Part shown: piece by piece, positions 1-7,581 of the stretch
How positions within the stretch are numbered: the first letter of the stretch is position 1
How the letters are laid out: every line of letters starts with the position of its first letter
Source of the DNA: Nostoc sp. 'Lobaria pulmonaria (5183) cyanobiont'
Lineage (GTDB): Bacteria; Cyanobacteriota; Cyanobacteriia; Cyanobacteriales; Nostocaceae
Reading direction: 5' to 3'
Assembly: GCF_002949795.1 (NCBI RefSeq)
Contig: NZ_CP026692.1
Coordinates: 4,696,545 to 4,760,544 of the forward strand
Length of the DNA stretch: 64,000 nt
The notes under the pieces: generated by a model
Databases searched by the model: none
Told to the model about the DNA's origin: nothing
What the model saw: the letters and a program-made list of their open reading frames with translations, nothing else
Made by a program: the position numbers and the translations under genes

Positions 1-918
1 CCTACCCGTTCAGCTGTGATGATTAGAATGAGCAGTTCTCATATTCGGTTTGGCACTTTTGAGCGACTGCACTATTTCCAGCGTCCAGATTTAACTAAGA
101 AGTTATTAGACCACGTAATTGAGCAGTATTATCAACACTTAAGTGCTGAACAAGATAAATATGTCCTGTTTTACGCCGAATTAGTGAAACGGGTTGCAGA
201 ACTAGTCGCACAGTGGATGGCGGCTGGCTTTTGTCATGCAGTTCTGAATACTGACAATATGTCGATTACTGGAGAGAGTTTTGACTATGGCCCTTATGCG
301 TTTATCCCGACTTATAACCCATCCTTTATAGCTGCGTATTTTGACTATTATGGACGTTATTGTTTCGGTAATCAACCAAGCATTTGCCACTTGAATTTAC
401 AAATGCTCCAGGAACCTTTAAAGGCAATTATTGATAAAGGCGAAATGGAAGCTGCATTAGAAAGGTTTGATGAGTATTATGAAGCTGAATACAGTTCTTT
501 GATGTTGAAAAAGTTAGGTTTTGAGAATTTGCCGTATTCAGAAACAGTGGAACTATTGAATCTAACGATTGAATTTTTGAAAGATAGCCAAGTTGGTTAT
601 CACGAATTCTTTTATGAGATGGCTCGTACTTTTTCATCTAAATGGCGAGATGAGCCAGGTTTTGTAATGGATAATTCAGATATTGTGCCAGTACCCGGTG
701 CATCTGGAATATTTGATGATTGGTGCATACTATACCATCAAATTTTGAACGATTTTGATAGCGATCGCACCGATGTAATTGCTCAAACTCTAGCTGTTCA
801 TAATCCCAAAACGGCATTATCAAGACCTGTGATTGAATCTATTTGGGAATCAATTGCTCAGGAAGATAATTGGCAACCTTTTTATGACTTAATCAAGGCA
901 ATTCAGTCTAGGAGATAG
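1..918 (+). CDS. selO: Protein adenylyltransferase SelO (YdiU/UPF0061), C-terminal part, cut by the window edge
   Basis: The frame is open from base 1, so the gene begins before the window; the GTG at 16 is only the first possible start in view. SelO proteins have a kinase-like fold but transfer AMP from ATP to protein side chains. The visible 305 codons contain the family block [13 protein letters not shown], followed by the DYGP motif that takes the place of kinase DFG, and then [19 protein letters not shown]. About 170 N-terminal residues, including the nucleotide-binding lysine region, lie outside the window. The gene converges on the ABC exporter, with a hairpin between them. Family assignment is confident; the target proteins cannot be inferred. 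Confidence 0.88.
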   Translation, partial: PTRSAVMIRMSSSHIRFGTFERLHYFQRPDLTKKLLDHVIEQYYQHLSAEQDKYVLFYAELVKRVAELVAQWMAAGFCHAVLNTDNMSITGESFDYGPYAFIPTYNPSFIAAYFDYYGRYCFGNQPSICHLNLQMLQEPLKAIIDKGEMEAALERFDEYYEAEYSSLMLKKLGFENLPYSETVELLNLTIEFLKDSQVGYHEFFYEMARTFSSKWRDEPGFVMDNSDIVPVPGASGIFDDWCILYHQILNDFDSDRTDVIAQTLAVHNPKTALSRPVIESIWESIAQEDNWQPFYDLIKAIQSRR

Positions 919-954
919 ACCAATGCGCTTGGATTAAAACTTGATCCTCCCTAA

Positions 955-973
955 CCCTCCTTAAAAAGGAGGG
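955..973. terminator. Hairpin between convergent selO and ABC exporter genes
   Basis: CCCTCCTT and AAGGAGGG form an 8-bp perfect stem with a 3-base loop in the gap between two convergent stop codons. The surrounding CCCTAACCCTCC...GGAGGGAATTAAA text is a dispersed cyanobacterial repeat (a relative is near 63300). It could act as a terminator, but no clean T-run follows on either strand. Confidence 0.4.
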
Positions 974-1023
974 AATTAAAGTAAGCCTTTTGACCAAGAG
1001 TTGGGGGGATCTTCTTGGTCAGG

Positions 1024-2820
1024 CTAACTAAATTGCTGGGCATAAAATCGCGCATAGCGACGCTCTAGGGCTAATAATTCTTCATGGGTTCCCGATTCGA
1101 CAATTTGTCCCTGTTCAAGAACTAAAATGCGATCGCACCTCCTAACTGTCGATAAACGGTGAGCAATAATAAACACCGTCCGTTTTTCCATCAATCTTTC
1201 CAGGGCTTCTTGTACCAGTGCTTCTGATTCAGAATCTAATGCTGATGTCGCCTCATCAAGAATCAATATTTGGGGATTGAGCAAAACAGCACGAGCGATC
1301 GCAATTCTTTGTCTTTGTCCACCTGATAAGTTTACCCCACGTTCGCCTACCCAAGTCTTATAACCTTCTGGCAGTTGGCTAATAAACTGATGAGCATTAG
1401 CAATTTTCGCCGCCTCTTTAACTGCTTTTATGTCAAAAACATTTTGTCCAAAGGCGATATTTTGGGCAATTGTCCCTGAAAACATGATGGTTTCTTGAGG
1501 AACAATCCCAATTTGTCGCCGCAGACTATGCAGCTTCACATCTCGAATATCAACATTGTCAATCAATATTTGACCAACTTCGGGATCGTAAAAACGGGGG
1601 AGGAGGTTGACAAATGTAGTTTTACCAGCACCAGATGCACCCACAAGAGCGATCGCTTCACCTGGCGATACCAATAAACTGATATCTTTTAAGACAGGTT
1701 CACCTGGTTTATAGGCGAAGGAAATATGACGATATTCTACTTTGCCCTTAACTGGAGCCAGAGCGATCGCATTTATCTTTTCGATCACCGTTGGCTGAAT
1801 TGCCATCAATTCAAAAACGCGGTCAACAGATGCTTCACCCTGCTTAAATTCATTGTAATTATTAGTAGTGTGACCAATGGGATCGATTAATAGCGCCGCC
1901 GCCGCTAGATAACTGAAAAAATTCGCCACTGTCAAGTGACCTTGGGAAATTTGCCACGCTCCCACAATCAGTAACGATAAGGCACTTAAGGCTTCAAAAA
2001 ATCCGATAATGGGAATCTGAATCGCTTTCAGGCGTTCGGCTGAGTATTTTGCTTTGAGACTGCGTTCTGCTTCATGGCCAAAGCGAGCAATTTCGTAATT
2101 TTCGGCAGCAAAAGCCTGTACTAAACGAATACCGTTGAAAACTTCCGCGAGGATAGCTGATAAACCCGACACGCGATTTTGACTTTTTAAGGAATACTTA
2201 CGTAACCGTTCACCAAACCAGCCGACTAAAATACCCATCAGGGGTGCAACTATCACTGTTGCTAATGTCAGTTGCCAATTCAGGTAAATCATGTAAACCG
2301 GAATTGCTAGCAACTGCAAAATGCACGGGATAAAGTCGTGAAATCCTTTATTTACGACTTCGCCAACGCGGTCAACATCTTCGGTGAGGCGGTAAGATAA
2401 ATCACCTGCTTTTGCCGTTTCAAAATAGCTGAGATTTAGCTTTTGGAGATGAGTATAGACTTGCTGGCGAAGATGAAAAGCAACTCGCAAAGCCGCTTTC
2501 GCCATATACATATCTTGTATAGACTGAAACAAGCCTCTCACCAGAAAGACTAAGGCACAACTGCCAGTTATTTGAGCGATCGCGACTACATTACCTTGGG
2601 CAAAGGGAGTTGCCAATTTACCGGCAAGATTAATTAACACTAATGTCGCTAGTACGTATCCCGATATACCAATAAGTCCCTTGGCAATCGTTTGCCACTG
2701 GAGTCGGATATAAGGCAGCAGTTGCCAGTAATTAGAACGGGTTTTCAAGCTCGAAGATCCACAACAATATTTTACTTTGTTTGACGCTAGCAGTTTTTGG
2801 CGAGTTTCTGAATAGTTCAC
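1024..2820 (-). CDS. ABC exporter, fused permease and ATPase (MsbA/MdlB type)
   Basis: This is a 598-residue half-transporter that would act as a homodimer in the cytoplasmic membrane. An ABC type-1 transmembrane domain with about six helices spans residues 40-325, followed by one nucleotide-binding domain. Walker A GASGAGKT is at 394-401, the signature LSGGQ at 498-502, Walker B ILILDE at 518-523 and the H-loop histidine at 554, so the ATPase looks active. The substrate is not evident; related exporters move lipids, glycolipids or peptides. Genes on both sides point elsewhere, so it appears monocistronic. A degraded copy of its first ~75 codons and leader lies at 4972-5228. Confidence 0.9.
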   Translation of the reverse strand: MNYSETRQKLLASNKVKYCCGSSSLKTRSNYWQLLPYIRLQWQTIAKGLIGISGYVLATLVLINLAGKLATPFAQGNVVAIAQITGSCALVFLVRGLFQSIQDMYMAKAALRVAFHLRQQVYTHLQKLNLSYFETAKAGDLSYRLTEDVDRVGEVVNKGFHDFIPCILQLLAIPVYMIYLNWQLTLATVIVAPLMGILVGWFGERLRKYSLKSQNRVSGLSAILAEVFNGIRLVQAFAAENYEIARFGHEAERSLKAKYSAERLKAIQIPIIGFFEALSALSLLIVGAWQISQGHLTVANFFSYLAAAALLIDPIGHTTNNYNEFKQGEASVDRVFELMAIQPTVIEKINAIALAPVKGKVEYRHISFAYKPGEPVLKDISLLVSPGEAIALVGASGAGKTTFVNLLPRFYDPEVGQILIDNVDIRDVKLHSLRRQIGIVPQETIMFSGTIAQNIAFGQNVFDIKAVKEAAKIANAHQFISQLPEGYKTWVGERGVNLSGGQRQRIAIARAVLLNPQILILDEATSALDSESEALVQEALERLMEKRTVFIIAHRLSTVRRCDRILVLEQGQIVESGTHEELLALERRYARFYAQQFS

Positions 2821-2997
2821 TAATTAGTTACAAACTGTTGTAGCGTTCAGGTGAAAATAATGTATACATAGAGAATTAGTATTAATACTAAAAATATATC
2901 CTGCTATAGATGCCAGTTTTGTAGTATTTATTGATACTAATATTTTGATTTGACTATTACTTCCACCCACGCTTCATAGTTCTGCACCTTGAGCAAT

Positions 2998-4965
2998 ATG
3001 GATGTTGATGAGTTTAGCCAACAGATAGAGGAATTGCGATCGCGGGTACGGGGAATATGGCAGCGTACTGCAACTCAACCGAACTCACAACAAGGGCTAA
3101 TAATAGAGGCATTTGATGAACTTCAAATAGCAGTGGAAGAACTATTGGCTGCCTCTGAGGAGCTATACACAACAAGAGCGGCAGTAGAGAGAGAGTGTCA
3201 GCGTTACCAAGAATTATTCAATTTTGCACCGGATGCTTACTTGGTAACTGATACCGCAGGGAAGATCCTAGAGGCTAACAATGCAGCAGTAACTATGTTC
3301 TCTGTGCACCTAAAATATCTGGTAGGTAAACCATTAATTCTGTTTATTGCTCAACAAGATCGGCAGTTCTTTCACTCCCAGATAAATAATTCGCAGCAGA
3401 TACAGGACTGGGTAATTGACCTAAAGCCACGGTTCAGTAAGCCCTTTCCTGCTAGTATTAGGGCATCTCCAGTGTATGACTCACAAGAAAAGTTGGTAGG
3501 CTGGCGTTGGTTGCTGCGTAATATCAGCGAAGCTAAACAAGCTGAAGAACGAATGGCAAAACGCACAGAGGAACTGGCAAAAGCAAATCAGCAATTGCTG
3601 AGTGAAATTACAGAGCGTAAACGAGCCGAGTCACAACTGCTGCACCTTGCGCTTCATGATGTACTGACGGGTCTCCCAAACCGCGCTTTATTTATGAACC
3701 GCTTAAAAGATGCGGTCAATTATTCCAAACGGCATTCAGATTATCTATTTGCTGTCTTGTTTCTAGACCTAGATCGCTTCAAGTTGATCAACGACAGCCT
3801 GGGACACGCAGTGGGAGATCAATTATTGCTTACCGTAGCTCAAAGGCTTCAAGAATGCTTGCGCTCTACAGATATAGCTGGGCGGTTGGGAGGAGACGAG
3901 TTTATCATCTTGCTGGTGGGAATTAAAGATGTAGTAGAAGTGTTAGCGGTTGTTGAACGAATACAAAATAAACTGGCACTTCCGGTGATTTTAGGCGGAC
4001 AAAAAGTTTCTACTACAGCGAGTATTGGCATTACCTTAAGCATAACAGGTTACAAAGAACCAGAAGATTTATTGCGTGACGCTGATATTGCGATGTACCG
4101 AGCTAAAACACAAGGCAGAGGGTGCTATCAGATTTTTAACACTGATATGCATATTCAAGCAATCGCACACTTGGAGTTGGTTAACGAGCTGCGCCGAGCC
4201 ATTGAGCTTCAAGAGTTTCAGGTTTATTATCAACCGATAGTGTCACTCAGTAGCGGCAGGATAACTGGTTTTGAAGCGCTTGTGCGTTGGCTACATCCAA
4301 AACACGGCATTGTTTTGCCAGAGTATTTCATGTCAATTGCCCAAGAAACCAGGCTAATTATCCTTATTGAGCAGTGGGTCTTGTATGAGGCATGTGGTCA
4401 GATACAGCAGTGGCAAAAGCAATTATCCTCTAGCTGTGGGGATCTGCCTGAGTCTCCCTTGACCATTAGTATCAATCTTTGTAGTAATAGGTTCAGTGAA
4501 GAAAACTTGCTGCCGCACATCAATAAAGTTCTACAAGACACTGGACTAGACGCACCGAGTTTGACGCTGGAGATTACAGAAAGCGTAATTATGGAAAACA
4601 ACGATAAAGCCATCATCAGGCTAAAGGAACTGAGAAATTTAGGAATTAAGTTGGCAATTGACGACTTCGGTACAGGCTATTCTTCATTAGGTCGTCTCCA
4701 CCACTTTCCAATTAATCAATTGAAGATAGACCGCTCCTTTGTTAGTGGGGACATTATTGATGATGGAAATTTAGATATTGTTGAGACAATTATTACATTG
4801 GCACACAAATTAGGTGTGGATGTGACCGCCGAAGGGGTGGAGACAGAAGAGCAACTAGGAATGTTGAAAAAGTTGAACTGTGAATATGGGCAGGGATATT
4901 TTTTCTCCCATCCATTAAATAGCTCTCAGGCGACGGCATTAATTATGGCAAATCCTCAGTGGTGA
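2998..4965 (+). CDS. PAS-GGDEF-EAL cyclic-di-GMP turnover protein
   Basis: In order: a coiled N-terminal region, a PAS domain (about 70-190, FNFAPDAYLVTD), a short coiled linker, a GGDEF diguanylate cyclase domain and an EAL phosphodiesterase domain. Counting from the TTG at 2989, GGDEF is at residues 301-305. An RSTD inhibitory I-site stands five residues upstream. The EAL motif of ITGFEALVRW is at 429-431, and DDFGTGYSSL is intact. Both catalytic signatures and the product-feedback site are therefore kept, which suggests a bifunctional enzyme controlled by the PAS domain. No membrane segment is seen, so it is probably cytosolic. The start is either TTG 2989 or ATG 2998; neither has a clear Shine-Dalgarno, and I chose ATG. 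Confidence 0.9.
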   Translation: MDVDEFSQQIEELRSRVRGIWQRTATQPNSQQGLIIEAFDELQIAVEELLAASEELYTTRAAVERECQRYQELFNFAPDAYLVTDTAGKILEANNAAVTMFSVHLKYLVGKPLILFIAQQDRQFFHSQINNSQQIQDWVIDLKPRFSKPFPASIRASPVYDSQEKLVGWRWLLRNISEAKQAEERMAKRTEELAKANQQLLSEITERKRAESQLLHLALHDVLTGLPNRALFMNRLKDAVNYSKRHSDYLFAVLFLDLDRFKLINDSLGHAVGDQLLLTVAQRLQECLRSTDIAGRLGGDEFIILLVGIKDVVEVLAVVERIQNKLALPVILGGQKVSTTASIGITLSITGYKEPEDLLRDADIAMYRAKTQGRGCYQIFNTDMHIQAIAHLELVNELRRAIELQEFQVYYQPIVSLSSGRITGFEALVRWLHPKHGIVLPEYFMSIAQETRLIILIEQWVLYEACGQIQQWQKQLSSSCGDLPESPLTISINLCSNRFSEENLLPHINKVLQDTGLDAPSLTLEITESVIMENNDKAIIRLKELRNLGIKLAIDDFGTGYSSLGRLHHFPINQLKIDRSFVSGDIIDDGNLDIVETIITLAHKLGVDVTAEGVETEEQLGMLKKLNCEYGQGYFFSHPLNSSQATALIMANPQW

Positions 4966-4971
4966 TGGATC

Positions 4972-5228
4972 TTGTGCAAAGGGAATTGCCAATTTACTGG
5001 CGAGATTGATCGATATTAATGTCGCCAGCCAGCACGTATCCCAAGATCCCAATAAATCCCTTGGTGATGGTTTGCCACTGGATTCGCATATAAGGCAGTA
5101 GTTGCCAGTAATTAGAACGGGTTTTCAAGCTCGAAAGTCCACAACGATATTTTACTTTGTTTGACGCTATCAGTTTTTGGTGAGTTTCTGAACAGTTAAC
5201 TAATTAATTACAAAGTGTTTTAGCGTTC
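4972..5228 (-). pseudogene. Decayed duplicate of the 5' end of the ABC exporter gene
   Basis: This stretch matches 2590-2848 almost throughout. For example, AGTTGCCAGTAATTAGAACG and the following CAAGCTCGA are shared, as is the leader sequence around the start codon. It covers about the first 75 codons plus the upstream leader, in the same orientation as the intact gene. Several substitutions and a 4-base insertion (CCAG near 5031) break the frame. It is a partial duplication that now lies on the far side of the PAS-GGDEF-EAL gene. Confidence 0.8.
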
Positions 5229-5293
5229 ATCGTAGAGTTTCCCGGTGGTCTTCTATGATTGAAATGGAATGTTCATTCGAGGGGTTTTGCTTT

Positions 5294-5629
5294 ATGAAAC
5301 TGGAAGAGTATTTCAACGCGCTTGCACCAGATGACATTCGACTTAAAGGAACCCGGATTGGGATTGAGAGCATTCTTTACGAATACATCTATCGCTGCAA
5401 AACACCAGAAGAAATTGCCGAACAATTTCATACGGTGACGTTGGAACAGGTTTACGCCACGATTTTGTATTACTTGCATCATCGTTCAGAGGTTGATGCG
5501 TATCTTGTAGATTGGTTAGAATTTTCCCGAACTATGCGCGAAGAGCAACAGCTAAATCCGTCTCCTGCCAGGATGAGGTTTCGGCGGATACAGGAAGAAA
5601 ACGCTCCAAAACAGTTACAGGAAAGCTAA
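5294..5629 (+). CDS. DUF433 antitoxin-like protein
   Basis: The product is about 111 residues. The DUF433 core is visible in DDIRLKGTRIGIESILYEYI and the following CKTPEEIAEQF...VYATILYYLHH, a small winged-helix DNA-binding fold. DUF433 genes usually precede DUF5615 (PIN-like) toxin genes and are taken to be antitoxins and autoregulators. An in-frame ATG exists at 5255, but ATG 5294 has a GAGGGG purine stretch about 10 bases upstream and begins at the conserved MKLEEYF, so I prefer it. The stop codon overlaps the ATG of the next gene (TAATG), indicating translational coupling. Confidence 0.8.
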   Translation: MKLEEYFNALAPDDIRLKGTRIGIESILYEYIYRCKTPEEIAEQFHTVTLEQVYATILYYLHHRSEVDAYLVDWLEFSRTMREEQQLNPSPARMRFRRIQEENAPKQLQES

Positions 5630-5994
5630 TGGCAATCCGGTATCTGTTAGATGAACATCTGAATCCTACATATCGTTCCCAACTTGTGCGGCGCAACCCT
5701 GAATTGATTGTGCGAATAATTGGGGATTTAGATGTGCCACCCAAGGGCACTCCAGATCCAGAGATTTTGATTTGGTGCGAAACCAATGAATTTATTTTAG
5801 TCACGAACAACCGTAAGTCGATGCCTAGACATTTGGCTGACCATTTAGCTTCAGGTTGCCATATTCCTGGAATATTCACCATTGATGCAAACCAAAGCAT
5901 TGGACAAACTGTTGAAGAATTAATCATTATTGTGGAAGCTTCGTTTGATGATGAATACCAGGATCGAATTGAATATCTACCTCTGAGCCGATAG
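5629..5994 (+). CDS. DUF5615 PIN-like toxin
   Basis: The product is 121 residues. It begins MAIRYLLDEHLNP, the typical DUF5615 opening with the first acidic residue of a PIN-type nuclease site (LLDEHL). The conserved TPDPEILIWCETNEFILVTNN block with further acidic residues follows. The start overlaps the stop of the DUF433 gene by one base, the usual antitoxin-toxin arrangement. The predicted activity is RNA cleavage, neutralised by the upstream protein; that is inference from the family. The frame is also open upstream to 5512, but that part overlaps the DUF433 gene and is not conserved. Confidence 0.8.
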   Translation: MAIRYLLDEHLNPTYRSQLVRRNPELIVRIIGDLDVPPKGTPDPEILIWCETNEFILVTNNRKSMPRHLADHLASGCHIPGIFTIDANQSIGQTVEELIIIVEASFDDEYQDRIEYLPLSR

Positions 5995-6039
5995 TACATT
6001 CTCCACTCGCTCACCCGATCACCTTTCCACCCCTTCCTA

Positions 6040-6156
6040 CTAAGATAATTTTTGCTGTTTTTCAACAATTCGTCTGTGAATTTCTTGGAGTTCTTCGCAG
6101 TAAGGTATCCATAACTCTTTATCAGCTTGCTTAATCGCTTGCTTAATCTTACGCAT
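6040..6156 (-). CDS. Small lysine/glutamate-rich ORF, possibly a gene remnant
   Basis: A 38-codon frame reads MRKIKQAIKQADKELW..., with a well-behaved charged helical composition ending in EKQQKLS. The frame stays open upstream (ALSKREKD) without another ATG, so it may be the 3' end of a lost gene. No family is recognised. The rest of the 5995-6386 gap holds two 39-bp direct repeats and no other gene. Confidence 0.25.
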   Translation of the reverse strand: MRKIKQAIKQADKELWIPYCEELQEIHRRIVEKQQKLS

Positions 6157-6187
6157 ATCTTTTTCTCGTTTAGACAGTGCGTTATGC

Positions 6188-6297
6188 TGTCGCTAACAGA
6201 CTCTACTGCTTTCTAAAAAATTAGCCAAGGATTATAAAGAGTTTGTTACTCTTATCCATGTCGCTAACCCACTCTACTGCTTTCTAAAAAATTAGCC
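6188..6297. repeat. Pair of 39-bp direct repeats
   Basis: Bases 6188-6226 and 6259-6297 are identical except for two positions (TGTCGCTAACAGACTC versus TGTCGCTAACCCACTC, then CTGCTTTCTAAAAAATTAG). The repeat spacing is 71 bp. Function unknown. Confidence 0.75.
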
Positions 6298-6386
6298 CTC
6301 TCCTTGTAAGTAAGGAAAGGGCTGAATTAATCTTAAAATACTTCGTAATTTTCCGGTTGAATTACGAACTACGAATTACGAATTAC

Positions 6387-7382
6387 TTAATATCCGCCTT
6401 CTTCTTCGTATTCTGGCTGTCTTTCCTTGACTTTCTTAGGAATGTTCACAGGCTTCGGCGCATCTTCCCAAGCATCGCCCTCTACGTCGTCATAATCATC
6501 GTATTCGTCAACATAAGGCTTGTTATAGGGCTGGGCTTCATACTTTAGCGGCTGCGGTTGTTGATACCTGTCGCTGCCTGTTGCTTCGCTCCAGTTATCT
6601 TCTTCCTCATCTTCTTCGTATTGAATAGATTCATACTGCCGCGCCTTCATTACCTGACGCTGTGGCCTTTCCTCTTCTACATAGTCTTCAGTCCATTCCT
6701 CTTCCCGCGCTACGGGTTCGGGGGCGCGAACTTTTTGCCTGGGTGGCTGCAATGGCACTCCACTAGGCAGTTGATTACCTGGTGCAACTTGGCGCGGTGG
6801 AGTATAGCCGTATTCTTCTTCTATATCTCGCTCCCACGGCGCTTTGCCGATACCCAGCCGCTCTAGTAAACCAACTGTCAACTGCTCTACCCGTTCTTCG
6901 GCTCCCTCAAACACAATCAACCGATTGGGGCCAGTGCTGACAATTTCATCTACTGAGAACTCGTAAGTACTCACAAATTGATCGGGAATTTGGGGCAATC
7001 CTAAAGAAGCAATGACTATAGATTCAAGCTTCCCGCTTTCGCCGTTGAACTTGAAGCCCCGAACTTTACCTAAGACTTCACCTGTTTCTGTAATTACTTC
7101 CCAGTTAATCAAATTACTGAGAGATTCAACTTCGATATCTTCAATGACATCTTCGTTATCAACCAGGATGACATCACCAATCTGGCTGATGTTGTTGAGG
7201 TACATATAGCGCGGTATGCCCGAAATGGAGATCAGGCTGTCTCGCAAACCAAGAGCCACAACCTCTCGTTGATCGATATCAACCCAGACTTGACTGATGA
7301 TGCCTAGCCGCTTGCCGTTGTCGCGGGTAATCACCTGGGTATTTAATATGTCGGAACGCCTAATTATCTGTTCGGAGGTCAT
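6387..7382 (-). CDS. Cyanobacterial PRC-barrel domain protein
   Basis: The product is 331 residues. Two PRC-barrel modules lie in the N-terminal half: about 8-80, starting SDILNTQVITRDNGKRLG, and about 88-165, containing WEVITETGEVLGKVRGFKF. The C-terminal 130 residues are disordered and rich in E, D, Y, P and Q. PRC barrels are small beta-barrels found in photosynthetic reaction-centre H subunits and RimM; the cyanobacterial stand-alone versions have no settled role. Its stop lies in a 7-bp repeat region (TACGAATTACGAATTAC). It is probably monocistronic, transcribed parallel to smc. Confidence 0.85.
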   Translation of the reverse strand: MTSEQIIRRSDILNTQVITRDNGKRLGIISQVWVDIDQREVVALGLRDSLISISGIPRYMYLNNISQIGDVILVDNEDVIEDIEVESLSNLINWEVITETGEVLGKVRGFKFNGESGKLESIVIASLGLPQIPDQFVSTYEFSVDEIVSTGPNRLIVFEGAEERVEQLTVGLLERLGIGKAPWERDIEEEYGYTPPRQVAPGNQLPSGVPLQPPRQKVRAPEPVAREEEWTEDYVEEERPQRQVMKARQYESIQYEEDEEEDNWSEATGSDRYQQPQPLKYEAQPYNKPYVDEYDDYDDVEGDAWEDAPKPVNIPKKVKERQPEYEEEGGY

Positions 7383-7581
7383 TCTATACCGAGTCCTGAT
7401 CTCGAATCCGGTTTAACGCGACGTGCAACTTATTCTTGTAACCCCACTTCCATTCCTCTATCCTAGTGAACGAGAGGCTTTGATTTTTGCTCTCTTTCCC
7501 TGGTAGGAAGGGGTTCGGGGTTAAATTTGAGAGAAAGTCACACATTACGTGGTTTATCTATACACTATTATTAACAAAAAC

